Shown here piece by piece: positions 7,723 through 17,285 of a DNA stretch of 64,000 bases (positions are counted from its first letter, which is position 1; the number at the start of each line of letters is the position of its first letter). Position numbers and translations under genes: made by a program. The notes below the pieces were generated by a model that did not search any database, had not been told where the DNA came from, and was given only the letters and a program-made list of their open reading frames with translations. The stretch is from Lachnospiraceae bacterium (GTDB taxonomy: Bacteria > Bacillota > Clostridia > Lachnospirales > Lachnospiraceae): contig JAQUUX010000003.1 in NCBI GenBank assembly GCA_028693705.1, forward strand, positions 1 through 64,000, read 5' to 3'.

Positions 7723-9240
7723 TCATTTTGATTTTTCTTGATAGTTCTTTTTTAAATTCACACGGTCAATTTTTCCATTGGGCGTCAGGGGCATTTGTTC
7801 CAAAGCCTCTGTTACATTAGGTAGCATATACCGTGGCAATTTTTCTTTCAACTGCAAGGTTACTTCTTTTGCAGTCAGTCCACCTACATAATATAATACA
7901 ATTTTACTCTTTTCACCATCATAAATGCAGGCTGCAGAATTAATTCCCTCCAGCGCATTCACATTGGCTTCTATTTCACCCAGTTCGATCCGGTGTCCCA
8001 TGTGTTTGATCTGATAGTCTTTTCTGGACACAAAGACCAGTTCTCCATAGGAATTATATTTTCCAATATCTCCGGTACGATATATAATCTCTGGATAAGC
8101 TGTATTCAAAGGATTTTGTACAAAACATTCCTTGGTTTTCTCCGGATTGTTATAATAGCCTAACGTCACCGACGTTCCCCTGATGCAGATTTCTCCCGGT
8201 TCCCCATTCTTTGCCCGTTCATCCTTTTCATCCAATAAAAGAATTTCCGTATTCTTAAAAGGACGTCCCACCGGAATCACATCACCCAGCGCAAAATCCC
8301 TGTTTACATGATAATAACAGCACATTCCCGTACCCTCTGTGGGTCCGTAGAGATTAGTAAACTTTGCTTCCGGCAATACCTTTCTCCAAATAGCGAACTG
8401 CTTAATGGGAAATACTTCACTTCCAAAAGCAATAGTTCTCAGATATAACGGCTGTACCTTATCGAAGGCACCGAAGGCTGAGATCATGGTCAAAGCTGAT
8501 ACTACCCAGCAAACTGTATTTACTTTATGCTCATTCAGATACTCTACCAACTTAATCGGGAACATGAAAAGGCTCTTTGGTACAATATAAGTAGTCGCAC
8601 CAAATTTGATGGTGGGATATACCTCTTTCAAACAAGCATCAAAATACAATGGTGTCTGGTTTACAAACACTGTCTGCTCATTAAATTCCAATGTTTCGGA
8701 TAATTGCTCGATATAGTCTAGCACAGATCGATGACAGGCTGCAACACCCTTTGGGACTCCTGTAGAACCGGAAGTAAAAACAATATAAATGGGATCCGTG
8801 TCAATTGACAGATCATGGATTTCCTGTAATGCTTCTGCATCCGCCGGTGTTTTGCTTATCGTATCATATTTATAAACCGGTACCTGATAAGAAAATGCGG
8901 CTGCCTGCTTTGCAGTCTCTTCATCACATATCATAGCCCTCGGTTTACAATTCTCCAATATCAGATCTATTCTGGTGGCAGGCATCTCTTCATCTATTGG
9001 TACATAAAAGCAGCCTGCTTTTATAACGCCAAAGAATGCGGCTATCGTCTTAGGGCTCTTTCTCATAAATACGATAATTGGTTCCTTGTAAAGTCCTTTT
9101 TCGTGAAAAAAAGTTCCGATTGCTCTGCAATCCCTATAGGTGTCTGCAAAAGTAAGCGCACAATCTTCCCCGGCAAACGCTATCTTATCCGGTACTCTTT
9201 TTACCGTTTCTTCAAGATAATCCAATACATGATTTTGCAT
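7723..9240 (-). CDS. dltA: DltA-like carrier-protein ligase (AMP-forming)
   Basis: An adenylation-domain enzyme of 505 residues, the usual DltA length. The phosphate-binding loop is VFTSGSTGVPKGVA near residue 155, LYGPTEGTGMCCYY is the A5-type motif, YRTGDIGKY the A7/A8 motif, and the C-terminal catalytic lysine is in TPNGKIDRVNLKK. DltA activates D-alanine with ATP and loads it on DltC. ATG 9240 was chosen because GGAGAT lies six bases upstream; the ATG at 9252 would contain that site. The amino acid used could differ from D-Ala, since a racemase gene directly precedes it. Confidence 0.88.
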   Translation of the reverse strand: MQNHVLDYLEETVKRVPDKIAFAGEDCALTFADTYRDCRAIGTFFHEKGLYKEPIIVFMRKSPKTIAAFFGVIKAGCFYVPIDEEMPATRIDLILENCKPRAMICDEETAKQAAAFSYQVPVYKYDTISKTPADAEALQEIHDLSIDTDPIYIVFTSGSTGVPKGVAACHRSVLDYIEQLSETLEFNEQTVFVNQTPLYFDACLKEVYPTIKFGATTYIVPKSLFMFPIKLVEYLNEHKVNTVCWVVSALTMISAFGAFDKVQPLYLRTIAFGSEVFPIKQFAIWRKVLPEAKFTNLYGPTEGTGMCCYYHVNRDFALGDVIPVGRPFKNTEILLLDEKDERAKNGEPGEICIRGTSVTLGYYNNPEKTKECFVQNPLNTAYPEIIYRTGDIGKYNSYGELVFVSRKDYQIKHMGHRIELGEIEANVNALEGINSAACIYDGEKSKIVLYYVGGLTAKEVTLQLKEKLPRYMLPNVTEALEQMPLTPNGKIDRVNLKKNYQEKSK

Positions 9241-9282
9241 GTTAATCTCCATTCTTTACCACAGTATGAATTTCTCAGACTG

Positions 9283-9999
9283 CTATTGCGTGATCAGTTC
9301 ACGATATTCAGGTTTTAGCACACCGCAAGCCTCTACACTGCATTTTGCCAGTATTTCCATAGCATCTAAGAATCCGGCACCGATCGTTTGGTCTCTCTTT
9401 GCCATAGATAATTCCGTACATCCTAATACAATAACCTCTGCCCCCTGCTGTTGCAGATTATCTGCTGCCCCGGCAAACAATTCCATATCTACCGGTTTTC
9501 CTGCCTTTACATTTTTATAAATGATATCCATCACCATCTGCTGGTGAACTTCATCCGGTATCACTGTATGTATCCCCAGCTGTTCTAATTCCTTCTGAAA
9601 TAGTGCACTTTCAATGGTTCCGTCCGTTGCCATGATACCTGCACATGAAATCTTCCTTTGCTGAAGATACTTCCCTGTTTCCTTAACAATGTGGATAATT
9701 GGCAAACCTATTCTCTGTTCTAATTTATCATGAAAATAATGTGCTGTAATACATGGAATAGCAAGTAACTCTGCTCCGAGTCCTTTTAATTCTTTTCCTA
9801 TCTCAATGATAGGGTCCGAAGGATCTTCCTTGCTCTTCCCCAGAATAAACTGTGTTCGATCCGGTATGGCAGGACAGCTGTGAATCAACATTTCAATATG
9901 CTGCTGATCCGTTTCTGCCTCTGTCATCTGAGTGACCAGCTGCATAAAATATGCGGTAGCCATGGGACCAAGTCCCCCAACGACACCTAATTTTTTCAT
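9283..9999 (-). CDS. Asp/Glu-racemase-superfamily amino-acid racemase
   Basis: A 238-residue cofactor-independent racemase. The two catalytic cysteines are in LLAIPCITAHYF and VIVLGCTELSMA, and the N-terminal GVVGGLGPMAT is typical of the RacX/aspartate-racemase group. In this family the first cysteine usually sits in PCNTAH; here the Asn is Ile, which may change substrate binding. It overlaps the stop of the transglutaminase-like gene by four bases and lies 42 bases before dltA, so it probably supplies a D-amino acid to the surface pathway. D-Ala itself usually comes from a PLP-dependent enzyme, so the product here is open. Confidence 0.83.
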   Translation of the reverse strand: MKKLGVVGGLGPMATAYFMQLVTQMTEAETDQQHIEMLIHSCPAIPDRTQFILGKSKEDPSDPIIEIGKELKGLGAELLAIPCITAHYFHDKLEQRIGLPIIHIVKETGKYLQQRKISCAGIMATDGTIESALFQKELEQLGIHTVIPDEVHQQMVMDIIYKNVKAGKPVDMELFAGAADNLQQQGAEVIVLGCTELSMAKRDQTIGAGFLDAMEILAKCSVEACGVLKPEYRELITQ

Positions 10000-11891
10000 T
10001 CAGCTGCCTCCTCAGGTTTCGTGCCTGTAATCTCCGGATACTGGGTCTTATCATAATTATGCGATCCAAAATGCTGTCCCGAATAAGTCATCAATTCTTC
10101 ATCAGTCCATAGAAAAATATCAGGATGATCAGAAACACGCGGAGTTGTATCAAAATGAAGCCATCCGGTTCCCACATCCACCAGATTCCAGAAATGATCA
10201 TGAGATCTTGGTATTTTCATGATATCCATATTGGTAATCCCCGCCCTGGTCAATAATTCCTTGGAAGTCATGGCATATACATAGCAATCTCCGGTATGAT
10301 TTTTCAATCCTTCATAGGCTCCCTGCAACCAGTTATCTTTTTGTGAACTGTCCTTATATCCAATATTTCCCTTGATCCATTTAAAGATCGCATGGGCTTT
10401 TTCATAATCTGACATATCTGCCGTTGTAATCTTCGCCAACACCTCATCCGCCATCGCATCAATCTCTGTCAGATCGTATTCCTGTAGTCTCACGTCCACA
10501 TAGGCATCCTGTGATACCATATTACCCGCGCGGTCTGTAGCGGTATAGGTAATGAGATATTTTCCTACCGTATCCGGTTTTACTGACCCCTGATCCACCT
10601 TAAACTCTATATCGGTGTCGCAATTATCCGTAACAGACACACCGCTTTTATAAGAAATCGTTCCGCCTGTAAACGCTACAATATCCTTTACACCTGTAAG
10701 TTTCGGTGGTTCGGTATCAACCGCAAGAGTAAGCTTTGCTGATCTCACACAGCTGTTTCCGGACGGATCCGACAATTTAATTTGTACCGTCTGCTCCCCG
10801 GTTTTGGAGTAATCCGGTTCTGCCTCAAAAGAAGCTGTTACCGGAAATAAATCCTCTGTAGACACTACAAAATCAGAAGCCTGTAATACGCTTGTTGTAA
10901 ATGCTTCCAAATCCTGCACTTCACCGACTGGCGGTGTGGTATCCACAACATGAAGATTGGTCACGTAGGTAGTTCCGTCCACCTGTATTTCCACCGGATA
11001 ATCTGCCACCTCTGACAAGGGAATTGTTGCAACATCTGTTACAAATGATGCATTTGTCCCCTTTTCCAACAGGAAATCAGATAAATCCGGTAATTCTCCT
11101 CCAGCCTCTGTATCCAAATCTGTAACCGTTTGAGGAATGGTCAGAGTTGCCTCATAAGTTGTGGTATTCCCGCCTGCATCCGTCAGTAAAAGTGAAACCG
11201 GATAAATACCATAGGCGGACACATCCGGTGTTTCTGTAAAAGCAACTGTGGTTCTGGTTACATCTTGAACGGATGCAAAGAACTGCTCAGGACTAATGGA
11301 TTCTCCCAGTGAAATAACCACATCCTGTACTTCACCCGTAGGGGGTACCGTGTCCTGTATCGTTAATTTTGTAAAAAAAGGTATCATGCCGGCCTGCAGT
11401 TTAATCCGATATTCGCTCGGTACTGTTACATCCACCGGATTATTATCCGGTGCAAATTCCACCTGCAGACTTTGATCCTTCATAAAATCAGAAGCCACGA
11501 TTTCCGTACCGGTTTCTGTTACTGCCTGATGATAATAGGCGTTGTCATAACTATAGAATAAATAGCCTCCACCGCCTAATAACGCTATGCACAATAAAAA
11601 AATGACAGCTTTAAGAAACCAATGACCGGATCTTGCAGTTTTCTTTTCCGGCTGTCTGCCGTGTTTTTTGACTTTCTGATGTTCCAGGTGACCTTTCTCA
11701 TTAGTCCGTTCTTTGGGACGTTCTTTAATCCGGTCAAGTTCATTAAAATATTCCAGATCGGTTTCCTGATCATCCAGATATTCCAGATCATCCTCCGGCT
11801 CATCTTCCAAATCCAGAATATCTTCTTCGAAGTCCTGCTCCTCATATGCTCTTTTTTTTCTCATATTCTGCATTCGGCTCATATAACACAT
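9996..11891 (-). CDS. Membrane-anchored transglutaminase-like protein with Ig-like repeats
   Basis: About 630 residues. The N-terminal ~90 residues are very acidic, then basic, and cytoplasmic. One membrane helix follows (near HWFLKAVIFLLCIALLGGG). Outside come several beta-sandwich repeats, recognisable by repeated DTxPPxGEVQDL-like junctions and a TDNCDTDIEF repeat. The C-terminal transglutaminase-like domain has Cys536 in TGDCYVYA, His566 in DHFWNLVD and Asp581 in LHFDTTP, a complete catalytic triad. Such proteins act on wall or surface proteins as cysteine proteases or amide-bond enzymes. The start is uncertain: ATG 11891 is used, but no clear ribosome site is seen. It is the first gene of the surface operon. 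Confidence 0.8.
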   Translation of the reverse strand: MCYMSRMQNMRKKRAYEEQDFEEDILDLEDEPEDDLEYLDDQETDLEYFNELDRIKERPKERTNEKGHLEHQKVKKHGRQPEKKTARSGHWFLKAVIFLLCIALLGGGGYLFYSYDNAYYHQAVTETGTEIVASDFMKDQSLQVEFAPDNNPVDVTVPSEYRIKLQAGMIPFFTKLTIQDTVPPTGEVQDVVISLGESISPEQFFASVQDVTRTTVAFTETPDVSAYGIYPVSLLLTDAGGNTTTYEATLTIPQTVTDLDTEAGGELPDLSDFLLEKGTNASFVTDVATIPLSEVADYPVEIQVDGTTYVTNLHVVDTTPPVGEVQDLEAFTTSVLQASDFVVSTEDLFPVTASFEAEPDYSKTGEQTVQIKLSDPSGNSCVRSAKLTLAVDTEPPKLTGVKDIVAFTGGTISYKSGVSVTDNCDTDIEFKVDQGSVKPDTVGKYLITYTATDRAGNMVSQDAYVDVRLQEYDLTEIDAMADEVLAKITTADMSDYEKAHAIFKWIKGNIGYKDSSQKDNWLQGAYEGLKNHTGDCYVYAMTSKELLTRAGITNMDIMKIPRSHDHFWNLVDVGTGWLHFDTTPRVSDHPDIFLWTDEELMTYSGQHFGSHNYDKTQYPEITGTKPEEAAE

Positions 11892-11895
11892 CAAA

Positions 11896-11934
11896 CGGCT
11901 TTACACCTGTCCTGTCTGACAGGATGTAAAACCG
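11896..11934 (-). terminator. Inverted repeat after purB / before surface operon
   Basis: CGGTTTTACATCCTGTC and GACAGGTGTAAAGCCG form a stem with a short centre, 70 nt past the purB stop. On the minus strand only TTTG follows, so termination may be partial. On the plus side there is a CTTTTT run. It directly precedes the start of the transglutaminase-like gene and could also hide its translation start. Confidence 0.5.
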
Positions 11935-12000
11935 TCTCCTTTTTACACTTTTAAAGTATAGTTACATTAATATAATTTGTTATTGCATATATTATTACTT

Positions 12001-13452
12001 TTATACATTTATTTCTGCTTTTACACCCAATATATCCTTGTTTGCAGCAAGCAGTGGATTGATCACTTTCTGTAAGAAGCTGTCTACCTGCTCTTTGGAA
12101 CGGCCAACATATTTTGCCGGGTCCATGGATGCCTGTAATTCTTCTAAGGATAAGTTAAAGGCCGGGTCTGCAGCGATTAATTCCAGCAGGTTATTATCCT
12201 TGCCTTCTTCCTTCACTGCTTTTCCTGCTACCATGGAAAGCTCACGGATCTTCTCATGAAGTTCCTGACGATTTCCACCATTCTTTACCGCATCCATCAT
12301 GATATTCTCCGTTGCCATAAATGGCAGTTCAGATAACATATGCTTTTCAATGACCTTAGGATATACAACCAGACCATCTACTACATTCAGACACAAATCC
12401 AGTACACCATCTGTTGCCAGGAAGCCTTCCGGAATAGAAAGTCTCTTGTTTGCAGAATCATCCAGGGTTCTCTCAAACCACTGGGTAGCTGATGTAATAG
12501 CCGGATTTAAAGCATCTACCATAGTATATCTGGATAAAGAAGCAATTCTCTCACTTCTCATCGGATTTCTCTTATAAGCCATTGCTGAGGAACCAATCTG
12601 ACTCTTCTCAAATGGTTCTTCTACTTCCTTTAAATGCTGTAACAAGCGGATATCATTGGACATCTTATGTGCACTGGCTGCAATGCCTGCCAATACATTT
12701 GCCACTCTGGTATCTACTTTGCGGGAATAGGTCTGTCCGGAAACCGGATAGCACTCTTTAAATCCCATCTTGGCGGCGATCATTGGATCAATTTTATCAA
12801 TGGTCTCCTGGTCACCGTTAAATAATTCCAAAAAAGATGCCTGTGTACCTGTGGTTCCTTTAGAACCCAGTAATTTCATGGTATCCAGCACATGATCCAG
12901 ATCTTCCAGATCCAGGCAGAATTCCTGCATCCAAAGGGTAGCTCTTTTACCTACTGTAGTAGGCTGTGCCGGCTGGAAATGGGTAAATGCCAGGGTTGGC
13001 TGTGCTTTATACTTTTCTGCAAAATGAGCCAGCTCTGCGATAACGTTAATCAGCTTTTTACGAACCAGCTTCAAAGCTTCTGTCATAATGATAATATCGG
13101 TATTATCTCCCACATAACAGCTGGTTGCACCCAGATGAATGATACCTGCTGCTTTTGGACATTGCTTGCCATAGGCATAAACATGGCTCATAACGTCATG
13201 GCGTACTTCTTTTTCACGTGCTCTTGCCACATCATAATTGATGTCATCTGCATGGGCTTTTAATTCATCGATCTGCTCTTTTGTAATAACCGGCTTTCCA
13301 TTCTGGGAAAGTCCCAGTTCCATTTCTGTTTCTGCCAGGGCGATCCATAATTTTCTCCAGGTACGGAATTTCATGTCCTGTGAAAAAATGAACTGCATTT
13401 CCCTGCTTGCATATCTTTCTGAAAGCGGACTGCTATAACGATCTGTTTCCAT
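12001..13452 (-). CDS. purB: Adenylosuccinate lyase
   Basis: A 483-residue fumarase/aspartase-superfamily enzyme that splits SAICAR to AICAR and adenylosuccinate to AMP. The superfamily signature is SSAMAYKRNPMRSER, with the catalytic Ser loop. TSCYVGDNTD and THFQPAQPTTVGKR carry the catalytic His region. The length matches the longer, eukaryote-like PurB branch rather than the ~430-residue Bacillus type. ATG 13452 follows GGAG by seven bases. It is the third gene of the purC-purF-purB operon. Confidence 0.95.
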   Translation of the reverse strand: METDRYSSPLSERYASREMQFIFSQDMKFRTWRKLWIALAETEMELGLSQNGKPVITKEQIDELKAHADDINYDVARAREKEVRHDVMSHVYAYGKQCPKAAGIIHLGATSCYVGDNTDIIIMTEALKLVRKKLINVIAELAHFAEKYKAQPTLAFTHFQPAQPTTVGKRATLWMQEFCLDLEDLDHVLDTMKLLGSKGTTGTQASFLELFNGDQETIDKIDPMIAAKMGFKECYPVSGQTYSRKVDTRVANVLAGIAASAHKMSNDIRLLQHLKEVEEPFEKSQIGSSAMAYKRNPMRSERIASLSRYTMVDALNPAITSATQWFERTLDDSANKRLSIPEGFLATDGVLDLCLNVVDGLVVYPKVIEKHMLSELPFMATENIMMDAVKNGGNRQELHEKIRELSMVAGKAVKEEGKDNNLLELIAADPAFNLSLEELQASMDPAKYVGRSKEQVDSFLQKVINPLLAANKDILGVKAEINV

Positions 13453-13523
13453 AAGTAATCTCCATTTTCCTAATATCTGTATGAATGAGGTATCACACAA
13501 TTAACAATGCTTTGCATAGCTGT

Positions 13524-14966
13524 TTATGCGTCAAAGTCTCCACGGATGTCTTCTTTTGGTATATCCGTAGGATATTTCCCGCTAAAGCATCCCTTACAAA
13601 TACCAATACCGCCAACCATCTCATCCAAACGCTCTTCTCTTAAATATCCCAGTGAATCAGCTCCAATGACCTTTGCGATTTCATCTACAGTCCGGTTATA
13701 GGCAATGAGCTGTTCTCTTGCCGGAATATCCGTTCCGTAATAGCATGGCCATAAAAATGGCGGTGCACTGACTCTCATATGTACTTCCTTGGCACCGGCA
13801 TCTCTTAACATATGAACGATGCGGTCTGAAGTTGTACCACGGACAATGGAATCATCGATCATAATGATACGTTGGCCCTCCACTGCCTCACGGATTGCAT
13901 TTAATTTAACTCTTACGCTGCTTTCTCTTGTCTTTTGTTTTGGCTTGATAAAGGTTCTGCCTACATAGGAATTCTTTACGAAAGCAGTTCCATAAGGAAT
14001 ACCCGACTGTAAAGAATAGCCAAGTGCTGCAGTATTACCGGATTCCGGTACGCCCACTACCAGGTCTGCCTCCACAGGAGAATCTATAGCAAGATACTGC
14101 CCTGCTTTCATTCTGGCATTATAAACACCCACACCGTCTATATAGCTGTCCGGTCTGGCAAAGTAAATATATTCAAAGATACATCTGGCATGCTCTTCCT
14201 TCGGTATACAAAGGCTGGTGTCAGATTCAATCCCTTTTTCCGGTGAAATAGTTACCACTTCACCCGGTAATACATCCCTTACAAAGGTTGCTCCTATTGT
14301 ATCCAGTGCACAGGTTTCAGATGCAAGCACATAAGCATTGTCTCTCTTACCGATACACAAAGGTCTGAATCCAAAAGGATCTCTTGCACCGATTAATTTT
14401 CTGGGAGACATAACAACCAGTGAGTAAGAACCCTTTAATTTCTTCATGGCTCTTCCTACTGCTTCTTCTGCACTCTTGGAATTTAATCTTTCTCTGGCAA
14501 TCAGATAAGCAATAACCTCGGAATCAATAGTCGTCTGGAAAATCGCACCGGTATAGGCAAGCTCTCTTTTAATCTCCGGTGCATTTACCAGATTTCCATT
14601 ATGAGCTACGCCTAAAGTACCTTTTACATAGTTGATAACCAGTGGCTGTGCATTTTCTCTGGTAGAAGAACCTGCTGTAGAATAACGTACATGTCCTACG
14701 CCAATATCACCCTTTAAGGTCTCCAGTGTCTCTGGAGTAAAGGCCTCGTTTAACAGACCCATTTCCTTGGCACTTAAAACTTTTCCCTTAGGGCCATTGG
14801 TATCGCTGACTGCAATACCGCAGCTCTCCTGTCCTCTATGCTGCAAAGCATACAGTCCGTAATATATTGTGGAGGAAACATCCCCGCCATCAAAATCATA
14901 CATGGCAAAGACTCCGCATTCCTCCTTTGGTTTATCATCATTTTCCTGAATATAGATATCGCCCAA
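13524..14966 (-). CDS. purF: Amidophosphoribosyltransferase
   Basis: PurF, 480 residues, makes phosphoribosylamine from PRPP and glutamine. A short propeptide precedes the N-terminal nucleophile Cys in EECGVFAMYDF, so it is the processed Bacillus-type enzyme. The glutaminase half has HRGQESCGIAV, GHVRYSTAG and AHNGNLVN. The PRPP-binding loop is RIIMIDDSIVRGTT. Cysteines in EHARCIFEY and GICKGCFSGKYP match ligands of the Fe-S cluster of this class. The start is TTG at 14966, preceded by AGAAGGAG eight bases away; no ATG fits. It lies 15 bases after purC. Confidence 0.95.
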   Translation of the reverse strand: MGDIYIQENDDKPKEECGVFAMYDFDGGDVSSTIYYGLYALQHRGQESCGIAVSDTNGPKGKVLSAKEMGLLNEAFTPETLETLKGDIGVGHVRYSTAGSSTRENAQPLVINYVKGTLGVAHNGNLVNAPEIKRELAYTGAIFQTTIDSEVIAYLIARERLNSKSAEEAVGRAMKKLKGSYSLVVMSPRKLIGARDPFGFRPLCIGKRDNAYVLASETCALDTIGATFVRDVLPGEVVTISPEKGIESDTSLCIPKEEHARCIFEYIYFARPDSYIDGVGVYNARMKAGQYLAIDSPVEADLVVGVPESGNTAALGYSLQSGIPYGTAFVKNSYVGRTFIKPKQKTRESSVRVKLNAIREAVEGQRIIMIDDSIVRGTTSDRIVHMLRDAGAKEVHMRVSAPPFLWPCYYGTDIPAREQLIAYNRTVDEIAKVIGADSLGYLREERLDEMVGGIGICKGCFSGKYPTDIPKEDIRGDFDA

Positions 14967-14981
14967 ATTGGTTACTCCTTC

Positions 14982-15689
14982 TTAGTCTAATCCAAGACGC
15001 TTAAATACTTCGTTGTAAGCCTCTTCTACATTACCAAGGTCTCTTCTGAAACGATCCTTGTCCAGTTTTTCGTTGGTATGTACATCCCACAGTCTGCAGG
15101 TATCCGGTGAAGTCTCATCAGCCAGGATGATCTGTCCATGGTAACGTCCAAACTCAATCTTGAAATCAATTAATTTGATATCAGCTTTTAAGAAATATTC
15201 TTTCAATACATCATTTACCTTGAAAGCATATTTTTTAATGGTCTCAATTTCTTCCCAGGTGGCCAGATTTAATGCCCTTGCAAAATAAGCATTGATTAAC
15301 GGATCACCCAGTTCGTCGTTTTTATATGAAAATTCAATGGTAGGCTCGGTAAATTCTGTTCCTTCCGGAACACCAAGTCTCTTGGAAAAGCTGCCTGCAG
15401 CTACATTACGAATAATAACCTCAAGTGGTACGATCTGTACACACTTAACAGCGGTTTCACGATCGCTTAACTGTTCGATAAAATGTGTTGGAACGCCTTC
15501 CTTTTCCAGAATCTGGAAAACTTTGTTGGTCATCTTGTTATTGATCACACCTTTACCAACGATAGTACCTTTTTTTACTCCATTAAATGCTGTTGCATCA
15601 TCCTTGTAGTCAACGACTAATACATCCGGATCGTCTGTTTTAAATACTTTCTTTGCCTTGCCTTCGTAAAGCTGCTCCAATTTTTCCAT
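14982..15689 (-). CDS. purC: SAICAR synthetase
   Basis: PurC, 235 residues, the normal size. It joins CAIR and aspartate with ATP. Conserved parts are [14 protein letters not shown] at the N-terminus, [13 protein letters not shown] and IDFKIEFGR, and [15 protein letters not shown] near residue 185. AAGGTGA lies six bases before the ATG. It is the first gene of the purC-purF-purB operon and is transcribed from the promoter at 15778-15806. Confidence 0.96.
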   Translation of the reverse strand: MEKLEQLYEGKAKKVFKTDDPDVLVVDYKDDATAFNGVKKGTIVGKGVINNKMTNKVFQILEKEGVPTHFIEQLSDRETAVKCVQIVPLEVIIRNVAAGSFSKRLGVPEGTEFTEPTIEFSYKNDELGDPLINAYFARALNLATWEEIETIKKYAFKVNDVLKEYFLKADIKLIDFKIEFGRYHGQIILADETSPDTCRLWDVHTNEKLDKDRFRRDLGNVEEAYNEVFKRLGLD

Positions 15690-15777
15690 TGTAAATCACC
15701 TTGAACCTTTCCTGTTTTGTTTTCTTAGCCACAAAAAATGGCACGCAGTACCTATTTTCAAGCATACCTACGCGCCA

Positions 15778-15806
15778 ATTATATCGCACACATATTCTAA
15801 TTTCAA
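15778..15806 (-). promoter_or_regulatory. purC-purF-purB promoter
   Basis: TTGAAA (15801-15806) and a perfect TATAAT (15778-15783) are 17 bases apart. The -35 box overlaps the stop codon of the preceding ABC ATPase gene. The leader is about 80 nt; no purine riboswitch or second copy of the purA palindrome was seen in it. Confidence 0.78.
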
Positions 15807-16561
15807 CCTACAAATTTCCCAATAAATGCCTTCACTCTTTCATTAGGTGCTGTGAATATTTCTTCAGGAGTGCCCTGCTGCTGTATCACGCCATCCTCCA
15901 TGAAAATAATACGGTCAGAAACTTCTCTGGCAAACTGCATCTCATGAGTAACGATAATCATAGTCATATGTTCCTTTGCCAGTTCCTTAATAACCTTCAA
16001 TACCTCTCCGGTAAGCTCCGGATCCAGTGCTGAAGTGGGCTCATCAAAGAATAAAATCTCCGGTTGCAGTGCCAGCGCCCTTGCAATAGAAACTCTCTGC
16101 TGCTGCCCGCCTGATAGCTGATATGGATAAGCATCCTTTTTGTCAGTTAAGCCTAACTGTGCCAGTAATTTCTCAGCTCTCTCCATCGCTTCTTTTTTGG
16201 AAATCTTATCTACACTCATAGGTGCATCAATAATATTTTTCAGCACACTATAATGAGGGAACAGATTGAAATTCTGGAACACCAATCCAAAATATTTACG
16301 GATTCTTTTCAGGTCATTCTTTGGCGCATAGGTACAGCCGCCCTTTTCATTTTCCCAGGCAGCTTTTTCTCCATGATAAATAAGCTCGCCGCCATCCATG
16401 TTTTCCAACATAGTCGCGCAACGAAGCAACGTGGACTTTCCTGAGCCGGAAGGGCCAATGATAGAGATAACCTCTCCCTGTTCTACAGAAAGAGAAATAT
16501 CTTTGATAACGCCAAGTCCGTCAAATTCTTTTTTCAGATGATTGATTTCCAATAATTTCAT
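15803..16561 (-). CDS. Polar amino-acid ABC transporter, ATP-binding protein
   Basis: A GlnQ/HisP-type ATPase of 252 residues. It has Walker [13 protein letters not shown], the Q-loop in [14 protein letters not shown], signature [15 protein letters not shown], Walker [15 protein letters not shown] and the switch His in [11 protein letters not shown] Cys-containing insert sits between Walker A and the Q-loop (about residues 60-85). It is the last gene of the binding protein-permease-ATPase operon that starts at 18182. Members with this arrangement import amino acids such as Gln, Cys or cystine; the substrate is not decided. Confidence 0.93.
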   Translation of the reverse strand: MKLLEINHLKKEFDGLGVIKDISLSVEQGEVISIIGPSGSGKSTLLRCATMLENMDGGELIYHGEKAAWENEKGGCTYAPKNDLKRIRKYFGLVFQNFNLFPHYSVLKNIIDAPMSVDKISKKEAMERAEKLLAQLGLTDKKDAYPYQLSGGQQQRVSIARALALQPEILFFDEPTSALDPELTGEVLKVIKELAKEHMTMIIVTHEMQFAREVSDRIIFMEDGVIQQQGTPEEIFTAPNERVKAFIGKFVG

Positions 16562-16582
16562 ATTGATATCCGTTCTTTAATT

Positions 16583-17233
16583 TTATCTATAATAGGAAAG
16601 TTTCTTCTCCAAAGCTTCCATGCCTGCTGCAACTGCCAGATTGAAAATATAGTAGAACAGACCAGCCACCATAAGGGGCATAATCGTAGTCTGTGCTGCC
16701 GCAATCTGCTTTGCCAGTGTAAACATTTCTGCTACAGAAATAGCAAATGCCAAAGAGGTGTCCTTTACCAGTGTAATTGTCTCGTTGGTAACTGCCGGTA
16801 AAATATGCTTGATCACCTGAGGCATCACGATCTTAAAGAAGGTCTGGAATCTATTATACCCCAATACCTTTGCAGCTTCATACTGTCCCACAGCAACGGC
16901 TTCAATACCGCCACGATATATCTCAGCAAAATAAGCTGCATAATTAATAGAAAAGGCCATGATCACTGCGATGAAACGGTAGGATGATGCAATCTTCACG
17001 CCAAACACATAATAGGGTGCAAAATATACCACAATCATCTGCAGCATCAGAGGGGTTCCTCTCATAACCGATATATAGAACTTAGTCAATATCCGAAGTA
17101 ATCCATTTTTGGACATACGTCCAAAGGATACCACCAGTCCTAATGGCAGGGAGAACAGCAGCGTCAGGACAAATACTTCTGTCGTGATCACCATTCCCTG
17201 TAATAGCTGCATTACCATTGTTAACAGGTTCAT
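16583..17233 (-). CDS. Polar amino-acid ABC transporter permease
   Basis: A 216-residue His/Glu/Gln/Arg-type permease with about five membrane helices. The ATPase-contact loop is EIYRGGIEAVAVGQYEAAKV, the EAA-like motif of this family, and MRGTPLMLQMIVVYF is characteristic of its N-terminal half. It lies between the binding protein and ATPase genes. One permease gene suggests a homodimeric channel. Confidence 0.92.
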   Translation of the reverse strand: MNLLTMVMQLLQGMVITTEVFVLTLLFSLPLGLVVSFGRMSKNGLLRILTKFYISVMRGTPLMLQMIVVYFAPYYVFGVKIASSYRFIAVIMAFSINYAAYFAEIYRGGIEAVAVGQYEAAKVLGYNRFQTFFKIVMPQVIKHILPAVTNETITLVKDTSLAFAISVAEMFTLAKQIAAAQTTIMPLMVAGLFYYIFNLAVAAGMEALEKKLSYYR

Positions 17234-17285
17234 AGCCTTTTCCTTTCCAAATCAAATTATCTCAATAGCTTATTGCAAGTAAATC

